Part shown: piece after piece, positions 8,024-17,300 of the stretch
Layout: the number at the start of each line of letters is the position of its first letter
How positions within the stretch are numbered: position 1 is the first letter of the stretch
From: an uncultured Prevotellaceae bacterium
GTDB taxonomy: Bacteria > Bacteroidota > Bacteroidia > Bacteroidales > Bacteroidaceae
Direction: 5' to 3'
Assembly: GCA_947167515.1 (NCBI GenBank)
Contig: CAMVIM010000035.1
Location: 1-36,202, forward strand
Length of the DNA stretch: 36,202 bases
Position numbers and translations under genes: made by a program
Notes under the pieces: generated by a model
The model's input: only the letters and a program-made list of their open reading frames with translations
Database searches by the model: none
What the model was told of the DNA's origin: nothing

Positions 8024-9223
8024 ATGAAGGTCTTTGTCAGTGGTTGTTACGACTTGCTCCACAGCGGTCATGTGGAGTTCTTCCGACAGGCGAGTCAGTA
8101 TGGTGACTTGTATGTGGGCATCGGGTCGGATGCAACCATTCTCCACTATAAGCACCACAAGACGCTGTACCCTGAGCAGGAACGTCTCTTCATGGTGAAG
8201 AGCATCCGCTACGTGAAGGATGCCTTCATCAATCAAGGCGATGGTGTGATGGACTTCATCCCGACGGTAGAAGCCCTGAAACCTGACCGCTTTGTGGTGA
8301 ATGCAGATGGTTCCAGCGAGGAGAAACGCCAATTCTGCCAAGAACGCGGTATCGAATACATCGTGCTTGACCGCACTCCTGCCGACGGGTTGGAAGCAAG
8401 AAGCAGTACCAGCATCAAAGCCACCTTGGGACAGGGAAAAGGTCAGATAGAAAAATCGCCCAGCGCAGGCATCCCCACCCGTCTCGATTTGGCTGGCACT
8501 TGGATTGACCAACCCTACGTAAGCACGTATGCACCAGGATGGGCTATCACCATTTCCTTGCAACCCACGTTCGAGATTCGTGAGCGTTGTGGACTCTCCA
8601 CTTCGACACGTAACCAAATCAAGCGCATCTGGCCTGTGCATCTGCCTGACATGGATCCTGAGATGTTGGCAAAACTGGTGTTCTGCTTCGAGAACGACCC
8701 TGAACGCACAGACGGCATCATCAGCGGTGCGCAGGATGCCATCGGCATCTGTATGCCAGGCCTTTGCCGCCACTACTACAATGCCCACTACTGGCCAGAG
8801 CGAATCGAGTCATGCACAGACGAGCACACCCTCAGTTGGCTGGAACGTCACCTCTGCATGATTCCCATGTTCCCACGTCGTCCAGGGTGCTCGGTCGTAG
8901 ATGGAAAAGATATCACCGAAGCCCACGTGAAGGCTTTGGCAGACGCTGCAGCAAAGTGTTGGGATGCCATCATGTGCACCGACCTCGAGGCCTTCGCTGC
9001 CACCTATCGGGCTTCGTTCGAGGCACAAATCACCCTCTTCCCTGCGATGATTCAGCCAGGAGTGCAGGACTACATCGACCAGTACGCATCCATGAAGGAG
9101 GTGCTCGCGTGGAAGATGCCCGGTGCTGGAGGAGGTGGGTACTTGGCGCTGGTGGTGAACGATGCCAGCACCTTCTGCCAAGCACACGAAGAAGCAATAC
9201 CATTGGTCATCAGACGACCCTAA
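8024..9223 (+). CDS. Cytidylyltransferase-like domain fused to a divergent GHMP-kinase-like domain
   Basis: The protein is 399 aa. Residues 1-135 are a nucleotidyltransferase of the TagD/RfaE type: HSGH at 13-16 in CYDLLHSGH and an end motif ARSSTSIK at 124-132. Residues about 145-399 resemble GHMP sugar kinases: IPTRLDLAGTWIDQP (150-164, compare RIDLAGGWTDTP of fucokinase/heptokinase types), SGAQDAIG (234-241) and the glycine-rich third motif PGAGGGGY (366-373). The usual second motif (PxGxGLGSSAA) is absent; the only similar stretch is CGLSTSTRNQ at 189-198, so ATP binding is doubtful or altered. The longest open frame starts at 7931, but its extra 31 residues come from the intergenic repeat, so ATG 8024 (MKVFVSG) is chosen. 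It sits between sugar dehydrogenase and fucosidase genes in the fucose operon. An activity on fucose or a fucose-derived acid is inference; the function is unknown. Confidence 0.8.
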   Translation: MKVFVSGCYDLLHSGHVEFFRQASQYGDLYVGIGSDATILHYKHHKTLYPEQERLFMVKSIRYVKDAFINQGDGVMDFIPTVEALKPDRFVVNADGSSEEKRQFCQERGIEYIVLDRTPADGLEARSSTSIKATLGQGKGQIEKSPSAGIPTRLDLAGTWIDQPYVSTYAPGWAITISLQPTFEIRERCGLSTSTRNQIKRIWPVHLPDMDPEMLAKLVFCFENDPERTDGIISGAQDAIGICMPGLCRHYYNAHYWPERIESCTDEHTLSWLERHLCMIPMFPRRPGCSVVDGKDITEAHVKALADAAAKCWDAIMCTDLEAFAATYRASFEAQITLFPAMIQPGVQDYIDQYASMKEVLAWKMPGAGGGGYLALVVNDASTFCQAHEEAIPLVIRRP

Positions 9224-9235
9224 ACGTTACACAAT

Positions 9236-10903
9236 ATGACAATCAGACAACTAACTTTTGCAACCTTGACGCTTGTCACAACAAGCATGTCTGCACAGCA
9301 GACCTACAAAATTCCTGTGCTGGAGAATGACGAACCGATGGCAACAGGACAGTTCACACCCGATTGGGAGTCACTCCGTACCTACGAGGTGCCTGAATGG
9401 TTCCGTGATGCCAAGTTCGGCATCTGGGCACACTGGGGGCCTCAGTGCGTAGAAGGTTCGGGTGACTGGATGGCTCGTGAACTCTACATCGAGGGAACCT
9501 ACAAGGCCAACTACCACCGTGAGCACTACGGACACCCATCTGAGGTGGGATTTAAGGACATTCTTCCCCTTTTCAAGGCTGAGAACTGGACTCCCGACGA
9601 GTTGGTGAAATTCTACAAGGAAGAGTGCGGTGCCCGCTACTTCTTCGCCCTTGGCAACCACCACGACAACTTCGACCTTTGGGATTCCAAGTATCAGGAG
9701 TGGAATTCTCAAAACATTGGCCCACACAAGGACATTCTGGCTGGATGGGCACAGGCTGCCAAGAAGGCTGGACTGCCCCTCGGCATATCCTTCCATGCCG
9801 ACCACGCATGGACATGGTACGAACCTTCACGCCGCTTTGACCTCAAAGGCGAGAAGCGCGGTGTGAAATATGATGGCTGGCTGACGAAAGAAGACGGCTA
9901 CAAGCCCAATCCCGACGGTACCGAGAAATGGTGGAAAGGTCTTGACCCTCAGAAGCTCTATGCCCAGAATCATGACTTCAGCGACAACACATGGGACAAC
10001 GGTGCCATTCATCGCCAATGGGGATGGGAAAACGGTGCTTGTCTGCCCACGCAGGAGTTCGTGACCAACTTCTACAACCGCACCCTCGATGCCATCAACC
10101 GCTACAATCCCGACCTCATTTATTTCGATGTGACCGTGCTGCCCTTCTACCCCGTCAGCGATGCAGGCATGAAGATTGCAGCCCACATGTACAACCACAG
10201 CGCCGCCACCCACAAGGGCAAGAACCAAGCTGTCGTCTTCGGCAAAATTCTGGAAGAAGACATGAAGGACGCCCTCGTATGGGATGTGGAGCGCGGTGCG
10301 CCTAACAAAATCATGGAACGTCCTTGGCAATGCTGCAACTGCATCGGTGACTGGCACTACAACACCGGCACCTACGAGCGCAATCACTACAAGAATGCCC
10401 ACACCATTGCCAAGCTGCTGGTAGACATCGTATCCAAGAACGGCAACATGCTCCTGTCTGTTCCTCTCCGTGCCGACGGCACACCCGACGAGAAGGAACT
10501 CGCCATCATGAAAGAGTTTGGCGCATGGATGAAGGTGAACAGCGAAGCCATCTACAAGACTCGTCCTTGGAAAATTTTCGGTGAAGGTCCCATCGCTAAT
10601 GCCGACATCAAGATTAACGACCAAGGTTTCAACGATGGACAGTACATCAAGGCTGGCAGTGAGGAAATCCGTTTCACACAGACTGAAAAGAATCTCTATC
10701 TGGCAGCTTTGGGATGGCCTTCCGACCGCACCCTCCGCGTGAAATCCTTGGCTGAAGGCTCCACCCTCTTCCCAGCCCACATCAAGCAAGTAGAACTGCT
10801 CGGCTACGGCAAAGTGCAGTTTGAGCGCACCAAAGAAGCCCTCATCGTCCATTTGCCAGAACCCACCAACAAGATTATGCCGGTGTTACGCATCAAGAAA
10901 TGA
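9236..10903 (+). CDS. Secreted GH29 alpha-L-fucosidase
   Basis: The protein is 555 aa, with a short signal peptide (about 1-20, ending SMSAQ). The family start PEWFRDAKFGIWAHWGPQ (53-70) is clear, followed by GNHHDNFDLWDS (140-151) and NPDLIYFDVT, where D298 is the probable nucleophile. The catalytic (alpha/beta)8 barrel ends near 440 and a beta-sandwich follows to the end. It releases terminal L-fucose from oligosaccharides or glycoproteins in the periplasm or at the surface. Last gene of the operon, 12 bp after the fusion protein. No lipobox Cys is seen, so periplasmic rather than lipoprotein. The general acid/base cannot be assigned by eye. Confidence 0.92.
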   Translation: MTIRQLTFATLTLVTTSMSAQQTYKIPVLENDEPMATGQFTPDWESLRTYEVPEWFRDAKFGIWAHWGPQCVEGSGDWMARELYIEGTYKANYHREHYGHPSEVGFKDILPLFKAENWTPDELVKFYKEECGARYFFALGNHHDNFDLWDSKYQEWNSQNIGPHKDILAGWAQAAKKAGLPLGISFHADHAWTWYEPSRRFDLKGEKRGVKYDGWLTKEDGYKPNPDGTEKWWKGLDPQKLYAQNHDFSDNTWDNGAIHRQWGWENGACLPTQEFVTNFYNRTLDAINRYNPDLIYFDVTVLPFYPVSDAGMKIAAHMYNHSAATHKGKNQAVVFGKILEEDMKDALVWDVERGAPNKIMERPWQCCNCIGDWHYNTGTYERNHYKNAHTIAKLLVDIVSKNGNMLLSVPLRADGTPDEKELAIMKEFGAWMKVNSEAIYKTRPWKIFGEGPIANADIKINDQGFNDGQYIKAGSEEIRFTQTEKNLYLAALGWPSDRTLRVKSLAEGSTLFPAHIKQVELLGYGKVQFERTKEALIVHLPEPTNKIMPVLRIKK

Positions 10904-10913
10904 AAATAATCAC

Positions 10914-10921
10914 TATCTTTG
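10914..10921 (+). promoter_or_regulatory. Promoter of the HD-domain exoribonuclease gene
   Basis: TATCTTTG matches the -7 box and starts 11 bp after the fucosidase stop. It shows that the next gene is a separate unit and rules out a start at 10821, inside the fucosidase gene. Confidence 0.6.
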
Positions 10922-10949
10922 CGCCCAACATCAAATTTTTTTTGACATC

Positions 10950-11843
10950 ATGAACAAAGAATACATCGTGTTGAGCCGTCAAGACAATGTGGCTCGCAAC
11001 AACTCTCCCTACATCAATCTGAAGGTGGCCAATCTGGAGGGTGTGGAAAACGTCTGTGTGTTCGACGTGCCGAAGACCAGCGGTCCCAAGGTGGGGCAAC
11101 TGGTACGCTTCATCACCATCCGCGACAACCAAGGCAAGAAATCGGCCACCAACATGGACATGCTGGTGAGCACTTTCCCCGACGAGAAGCATCCGCTCTA
11201 CCATCTGGTGCCACGTCCCGTGAAGCGTGAGGTGTGGGATGCCACCATACGCCAGTTGCTCTCCTTCTGTCAAAACGAAGACCTCGCCCATTTCATCGAG
11301 CAACAGGCCGCAGCCCTCTTTCCACTATATAGCCGCTACCCTGCCGCCACCAGTGTACACCATGCCTTCCCAGGTGGATTGCTTAACCACACTTGGCAGA
11401 TGCTGCACCTGCTGGAAGGCATCTACCCCGTCTATCCCTACCCCGACGACATCAAGGTGGAGCGGGTCATCATCGGCATTCTCTTCCACGACTGGGGCAA
11501 AATCTGCGAATACAACGTGGAGGGAGAAAAGACAGAGAACGGCTATCTGCTGGGACACATCTACATGTCGGCCAACTACCTGAACAACCTGCTACGCGAC
11601 CACTTCACCGAAGTTGGTGGTGGCAAGCTCTCCGAGGACAGAAAGCGCGAAATCAACCTGATTATCCACTGCATCCTTGCCCACCACGGACAGCTGGAAT
11701 TTGGTAGTCCCGTACTGCCCTGCATTCCCGAAGCGCAACTCATCAACTACCTTGACAACATCTCAGCCAAGGCTGACATCTTCAACACCAGCGGGAATAT
11801 GGAAAAAGCCTTTGCACTGAACACTACGGTGGTGAAAGGATAG
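10950..11843 (+). CDS. YhaM-like 3'-5' exoribonuclease (OB fold plus HD domain)
   Basis: The protein is 297 aa and cytoplasmic. Residues 1-75 look like an OB-type nucleic-acid-binding fold. The HD phosphohydrolase domain has VHHAFPGGLLNHT (136-148), the HD pair H180-D181 in FHDWGKI, H203, the doublet H245-H246 in LAHHGQLEFGSP and D269 in YLDNISAKAD. This order and the GSPV..P.EA..L..LDN ending are those of B. subtilis YhaM, a 3'-5' exonuclease acting on RNA and single-stranded DNA, about 310 aa. Start 10950 is chosen because the promoter at 10914 lies downstream of any longer start. Convergent with the M13 peptidase gene. Housekeeping RNA turnover, unrelated to the fucose operon. Confidence 0.85.
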   Translation: MNKEYIVLSRQDNVARNNSPYINLKVANLEGVENVCVFDVPKTSGPKVGQLVRFITIRDNQGKKSATNMDMLVSTFPDEKHPLYHLVPRPVKREVWDATIRQLLSFCQNEDLAHFIEQQAAALFPLYSRYPAATSVHHAFPGGLLNHTWQMLHLLEGIYPVYPYPDDIKVERVIIGILFHDWGKICEYNVEGEKTENGYLLGHIYMSANYLNNLLRDHFTEVGGGKLSEDRKREINLIIHCILAHHGQLEFGSPVLPCIPEAQLINYLDNISAKADIFNTSGNMEKAFALNTTVVKG

Positions 11844-11857
11844 ACAGATTCTTCATC

Positions 11858-11915
11858 CATAACAAGTGTGCCCCTCGATGACAATGAACCGTCATCGAGG
11901 GGCACACTTGTTATG
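11858..11915. terminator. Perfect 25-bp hairpin between convergent genes (probable bidirectional terminator)
   Basis: Arms 11858-11882 and 11891-11915 are exact complements around the 8-nt loop AATGAACC. The stem core is GTGCCCCTCGATGAC. There is no long T-run, so it may stop transcription as a strong structure or protect 3' ends. It lies 15 bp after the plus-strand gene and 18 bp after the end of the minus-strand gene. Confidence 0.65.
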
Positions 11916-11932
11916 TCATGCTGAAAAATTTC

Positions 11933-13957
11933 TCACCAAATCTTCACCCGCTTGTCGGCTGGCACGAACATGGGGTCAGCCTCGGTGATGCCGAAAGCTT
12001 CGTACCAAGCATCAATGAGTGGCAAGGCACCGTTGACACGCCATCTGCCCAATGAGTGGGGGTCAGCTGTGGTTTGCTGACGGATGGCTTCCTCGGTGAT
12101 ATTTTCTGCCCACACACCTGCATAGGCAAGGAAGAAACGCTGTTCGGGCGTGAAACCATCTTTCATGGGCAGAGGATTGTCCTTGGTCGCATTCTTGAAG
12201 GCTGTGTAAGCAAATTTCAGACCTCCGTGGTCGCCCAGATTCTCGCCACAGCAAAGGTCGCCATTGGCATTGAGGTCGGGCAAAACCTTGATGGCAGAGA
12301 AGAAGTCCTTGATGACTTGGGCACGCTGGTTGTACTTCTCACCGTCGCCATCCACCCACCAGTCGCGGAAATTGCCATTCTTGTCGAACTGACGGCCCTG
12401 GTCATCGAAACCATGCGACATCTCATGACCGATGACCACGCCAATGGCACCGTAGTTGAAGGCATCGTCGGCCTCCATGTCGAAGAAAGGATATTGCAGG
12501 ATGCCGGCAGGGAAGCAGATTTCGTTGGTCGTGGGGTTGTAGTAGGCATTCACCGTATGAGGGTTCATCAGCCACTCGTCGGGGTCAACAGGCTTCTTCC
12601 ACTTGCGGGCGAGCATGTCTGCATGTGCCCACTTCGCCACCTCCTTCATGTTTTCGTAGAGGGACTTAGCAGGATCAATGCTCAGTTTAGAGTAGTCGCG
12701 CCACTTGTCGGGATAACCAATCTTCACACGAAAGGCATCCAGCTTCTCATGGGCAGCCGCCTTGGTGGCAGGACTCATCCATTCCTGTGCGTCGATGCGC
12801 TGCCCCAGCGCCACCTGCAGATTTCTGATGAGCTGTTCCATGCGCGCCTTGTTGGCAGGCGGGAAGTATTTCTCCACATAGAGCTGTCCCACAGCCTCGC
12901 CCAGCACAGAGTTGACCACCCCCACACTGCGCTTCCATCGTGGACGCGGCTCCTTGGCTCCTGTCATGATGCGTCCGTTGAAGTCGAACACCTCCTCATA
13001 CACCTCATCGCCCAGCATCGAACCTGCAGCATCCAGTATCTGCCACTGCATCCAGTCCTTCAACACCTCAACAGGCGTGTCCTTCAGCACCGTCAAGGCC
13101 TCCTTCACAGCCTCGGGCTGACCCACTGAGAGAGAGTCAATCTCCGTCAAGCCCTGCACATCGAAGTAGGTCTTCCAGTCAAAGCCGCCATACTCTTTGG
13201 TGAAATCGGCAAAAGACATCTTGTGGTAGTTGCTGGCAGGGTCGCGCAGCGCCACATTGTCACGTCCCACCTTGGCCATGCGGGTTTCGATAGAAAGAAT
13301 GTTCTCCATCTTCTTCTGTGCATCGGCAGGTGTCTCGCCCACCAGCTGGAACATCTTCACGATGTGTGCCTTGTAGGCCTCCAGTATCTTCTTGTTGGCT
13401 TCGTCATCCTTCACATAATAGTCACGCTCGATGCTATAGCCCCCCTGCGAAATCTCCAGCAGGTTCTGCGTCGAGGCCATCATGTCGGCACCGACATAGC
13501 TGCCCCAGAGTTCGCCAAAGCTCACTCCCTCCGTGTTCATCTGGTTGACGAGCTGGATGAGTTCGGGCGTGTCCTTCACCTTCGCCACACGCTCCAAGTC
13601 GCCCATCACAGGCTTCACGCCCTCCCTGTTCTGACGCACGGAGTCCATGCGCAAGGCATAGAGGTCGCCAATCTTCTGCGCCAGCGACCCCTTCTGCTGC
13701 GGTTGAGCCGCCATTTCCTCCACGAGGGAGCGCACACGTTTCTGGTTCTCCTCCACCACCACGTCGAAACTGCCGTAGCTGGCAAATTCGGGTCGCAGAG
13801 GGTTGTTCACCATCCAGCCGCCACAGGCATACTGATAGAAGTCCGTGCCAGGCTTGGCGGTCTTGTCCATGTTCTCCAGTCGGATGCCCATCGTCTGGGC
13901 GTTCACAGTCATCGATGCTGCCATAGTCATCATCATCAAAAAGTTTCTTTTCTTCAT
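11933..13957 (-). CDS. pepO: Secreted M13 (neprilysin/PepO) zinc endopeptidase
   Basis: The protein is 674 aa with a signal peptide ending VNAQ (about 1-21). The N-terminal M13 domain starts with PGTDFYQYACGGWM. The zinc site is HEMSH (H511, H515) with E572 and D576 in ENLGD, and the substrate-backbone motif VNAYY is upstream. The C-terminus ends with the conserved basic-Trp pattern (KRVKIW). The full family length and all metal ligands are present, so it should be active on oligopeptides and small proteins in the periplasm. The best known relative in the order is PepO of Porphyromonas gingivalis. Monocistronic, behind its own promoter at 13989-13996 and convergent with the exoribonuclease gene. 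Confidence 0.93.
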   Translation of the reverse strand: MKKRNFLMMMTMAASMTVNAQTMGIRLENMDKTAKPGTDFYQYACGGWMVNNPLRPEFASYGSFDVVVEENQKRVRSLVEEMAAQPQQKGSLAQKIGDLYALRMDSVRQNREGVKPVMGDLERVAKVKDTPELIQLVNQMNTEGVSFGELWGSYVGADMMASTQNLLEISQGGYSIERDYYVKDDEANKKILEAYKAHIVKMFQLVGETPADAQKKMENILSIETRMAKVGRDNVALRDPASNYHKMSFADFTKEYGGFDWKTYFDVQGLTEIDSLSVGQPEAVKEALTVLKDTPVEVLKDWMQWQILDAAGSMLGDEVYEEVFDFNGRIMTGAKEPRPRWKRSVGVVNSVLGEAVGQLYVEKYFPPANKARMEQLIRNLQVALGQRIDAQEWMSPATKAAAHEKLDAFRVKIGYPDKWRDYSKLSIDPAKSLYENMKEVAKWAHADMLARKWKKPVDPDEWLMNPHTVNAYYNPTTNEICFPAGILQYPFFDMEADDAFNYGAIGVVIGHEMSHGFDDQGRQFDKNGNFRDWWVDGDGEKYNQRAQVIKDFFSAIKVLPDLNANGDLCCGENLGDHGGLKFAYTAFKNATKDNPLPMKDGFTPEQRFFLAYAGVWAENITEEAIRQQTTADPHSLGRWRVNGALPLIDAWYEAFGITEADPMFVPADKRVKIW

Positions 13958-13988
13958 TTTTTTCTCTGTCCTTTAAAAAAATTGTGCA

Positions 13989-13996
13989 CAAAGGTA
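13989..13996 (-). promoter_or_regulatory. Promoter of the M13 peptidase gene
   Basis: The minus strand reads TACCTTTG, matching TAnnTTTG, about 32 bp before the ATG at 13957. It is back to back with the plus-strand box at 14020-14027. Confidence 0.6.
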
Positions 13997-14019
13997 CGGA
14001 AAAAGTGGGGAAAAATCCC

Positions 14020-14027
14020 TAACTTTG
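14020..14027 (+). promoter_or_regulatory. Promoter of the 65-aa small gene
   Basis: TAACTTTG is a perfect -7 box, 37 bp before ATG 14065. It forms a divergent pair with the M13 peptidase promoter in a gap of only 107 bp. Confidence 0.6.
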
Positions 14028-14064
14028 CGCCAAAACTTATTAACCTACAAAAAATCTCTTCCCT

Positions 14065-14262
14065 ATGACAACGAAAAAGAAGCTCGACCGCCTCCAGCGG
14101 CTCGTCAACCTCATCGCCGACGACAATGAACTGCTCAGCCGTGCCAACGACTTCATGCAGACCCTCGTGGACAATAACGTTAATGTGCATGGCCAGCATG
14201 ACCTATCCACCCAACTGGGACAGAAGATGCGCCACAGCAAAACTTCAACACCCAACCAATAG
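14065..14262 (+). CDS. Small protein of unknown function (65 aa)
   Basis: A 65-residue, charged, soluble protein: a basic start (MTTKKKLDRL), a probably helical stretch to about residue 37, and a polar His/Gln/Ser-rich end. It has no signal peptide, Cys or recognised motif. It is supported as a gene by its own promoter 37 bp upstream and a hairpin terminator right after its stop, not by similarity. I do not recognise the family. Confidence 0.6.
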   Translation: MTTKKKLDRLQRLVNLIADDNELLSRANDFMQTLVDNNVNVHGQHDLSTQLGQKMRHSKTSTPNQ

Positions 14263-14264
14263 AA

Positions 14265-14300
14265 GAAGGGGGCACCATTCAGTGCCCTCCTTCCTATCTT
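14265..14300. terminator. Hairpin terminator between the small gene and the 1232-aa gene
   Basis: GGGGCAC/GTGCCCTC with loop CATTCA (14265-14275 and 14282-14293, one bulge) is followed on the plus strand by a T-rich run. It can serve the small plus-strand gene and, from the other side, the convergent large gene ending at 14329. Confidence 0.5.
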
Positions 14301-14328
14301 TATTTACTTTTACTTCACTACTTTATTT

Positions 14329-17300
14329 TTACTTCACGACCACTTTGCGACCCTTGCGGAGGTAGATGCCGCGAAGCGTAGGCTTGCTGTCCAGACGAAC
14401 ACCCTGCAGGGTATACCAGCTCTCGTCCGCTGCCAGACTCCTGTCCTCCACAGAAGAGATGCCCGTCACCAACCCATCGCCAAAGTTCAGGACGATGTCA
14501 CGCATCTGGGCAAGGCCGATGCCAGCGTCAAGATGGAAGTAGGCACGGAAGGCATTGATGGTTAGGTTATCTGCTGCAGGATAATAGAGCTTGTTGTCTG
14601 AGCCCAAGTAGAGTCGGGACTGGTCATCTTTCGTTAATGTTTCAGGAGCATAGACACCGTGGAAGGTGAGCAGCCCATCCTTGCTTGTCACATCAACAGG
14701 ATCCTTTGCATCTATCGTGACACCCCTAAAGACTGGATTGCTGATGTCCTCACCGCTTTCCCACTTCACGAGGTAAGGCTTACCAGCCTCAATGCTGGCA
14801 GCATCCTTGAAAAAGAGGTAGAGGATGCCATTTTCCGCATCGAAGCCCGTCCGCTTGCCTGTATAAATGCCATCGATGTCGAGTTCCTTCAGTGCTGAAG
14901 GCGCCAACTGAGCAGCCACCTGATCCACGGTCATACTGAAGGGCAGACATAGTGTATTCCACGAATTGTCTTTCTCAAGGATACGATTCTGTAAAGTGAC
15001 CACACCACGAATGTCATTGTATGTGTTAAGCGTTGCAGTGTTGTCGCTACCGTCGGCAAGACTGATATTGGTGGCCAAGTAGGTCAGCGTAACATCATCA
15101 GCAACAATCTGAGCAGGAGTATTGCCCGTGCCCTGCTTCTGGAAACCAATGATAACGTCAAAAGGCGTAGGCTCGCTAACGGTGAAGTCGTAGGTCAAAG
15201 TCCCAGCCGTAGCCTTGCCTATGGGGGTGCTGACATCACCTAACTTGTAGCAGGAGAGGTTCTTCATGTTATTCAGATTGCTGTCCCAAGAAAGTGACAA
15301 ACGATACTTGCCTATGGGCAGCATCTTCTCCTTAGTGACTGTGAGCGTGGTGGCTGCACTACCCCAGTTCTTACGAATATAGAGCTTATCCATATTATCA
15401 GACTGCTTGGTCTGCAACACTGCCCAAGTGTCAGCATCAGCATAGTCCACCTCCCAACCTGTTACTTCATGAATATCATTACTATTGTCGGTATTCATGG
15501 CGTCACCTCCTGCTGCACTGAAGTCAAGGTTCTCGCCAAGGAAAGCAGAAACAGAGAAGTTTTTCGTCTGTGCAGTGGCGTAATCGTCAAAGGCTGTGTT
15601 AAGGGCAACAATGGCAGTCTGTTCAGTAACATCTGTGTCCATGTTGCTGTCTGCGTCATAACCGCCCACGATGTTGAGTGCCGTCGTTCCTGCCACCATC
15701 GCCTTATAGCTCTTGAAGAGGCGCAGTGAGGCATCGGTGGCATCCATCTGTGCGATGAGTTCGTCCTTCTTGGTGCCGTAGCTGGATGCCTGTGATACAT
15801 CGTCGAGGGCTGTGGACACAGCGTTCACCTTGGTCAGCAGCGTTGCCCATGCATCGGCACTCATCGTCATGCGGCGGTAGTCGGTGCCATCAGCAAGATT
15901 GTAGTCGTTCTCGAAGCGTTCGAGAGCGGCAATCATCTGCACACGATTGTCCTTAACGGTCTGAATCTGCTGCTGCGCTGTTTGGATGGCATTGGGCAGA
16001 GTGGTCTTCGTCACCTCCATCAAGGCATCGAATGTGTTGGCGGCCTCGGCAGTGCTGATGGCTGTGGAGAGGGCGTTCTGCTGCGCTGTAGTGAGCATAC
16101 CTGCGTCTTCGCTGGCCAACACGCCGTTAGCCTCAGCAACGAGGGCATCACGGTCGGCCTTCAGTACCGTCAGGTCAGGGTCTTTGCTGTAGGTGATGGT
16201 GTAGATTTGTGCCACATGCCAGTTGGAGCCAGCTTGTTCTTTCATTATGCCGTATGTCAGTGTGCCCGCACTTGTCAGTTGAACGCTGACATTCACAGGT
16301 GTCGGGGCATCAATCTCAGAGGCATGGAAAATAGGAAGGCCAACCTTCTGATTATTAGCGAAACCGAAGGTACGGTTGTTGTCACCGACATTGCCCACCT
16401 CGGTCATGCCACGGCCAGGGGTGAAGCAGGCTGCACCGTAAAGGGCTACGGTATAATAGCCTGACGGCATGCCGCTGAGCGTCTGAGTGAGGATGTTGCC
16501 TGTGCGCCCTACGGCTTGGTCGTTCTGCTCGTAGGCTTCAACAAATTTATAGGGGGTGGGGTTGCTCTTCAATGCCCAACCTACGTATCCTGCCACATGG
16601 TCGCCATCCACTGCAGTCCAGTCGGATGCATCGCGTGAGGCTAAGAATGTCAGGTCGAACGGATGGCCGTCCTCTGCCGTGACGCTGCTCACAAAGCTAA
16701 GGGCGGCAGCACGGAGGTTAGCCGTCTGCGTTTTGATGGTAGCGGCATCGGTGGTAGCCTCAACTACACTATTTGCCGTGTTAATAGCGTTTTCAAATGT
16801 TGTCTTTGCCCCACTGTTGTCTATATATTGATATGTGTTGTTGTCTTTCAACTGCTCCACATTTCCCAACAGTTCATTATATTCATCGTATGCAGTCCGA
16901 AAGGCACTCTTTCCCTTGTAAGTGAGTTTGAATGTGTCGAAAATCATCCAGTTGCCATCCTGTCCTTGGTCTATGCCCATCTCCAACGTGCCGTCGGTCA
17001 CTTCTATGTCGAGCGAGACCCGTGCGTATGTGCCACCTTCAAGAGCTGTTTTCATATTGGCGTATGTGCTTTCACCATCGTCTGTGACACGAATGGTTGC
17101 AGGGGCGGTGATAGTCTCTGTAGCGTTCTTGGCATACAGGAAGGCTTTGGAAACTTCGTCTGTAAGTTGCACGGACAGGGTGTAGCTGCCGTTGGGCAAG
17201 CCGTTGATGGTCTGGCTGAACTTAAATCCAGTCTGGTGCCAACTCTCCACAATGCCATTGGAACATTGGAAGTTGCCGCCAGTGCCAGTTTTTGTCCATC

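Noticed and set aside
9827-10852. Minus-strand frame of 341 codons opposite the fucosidase gene
   Set aside because: Antisense to a clear GH29 gene, with Val/Gly/His-rich shadow composition.
12056-13129. Plus-strand frame of 357 codons opposite the M13 peptidase gene
   Set aside because: Antisense to a gene with complete zinc-site motifs; no start signal or domain.
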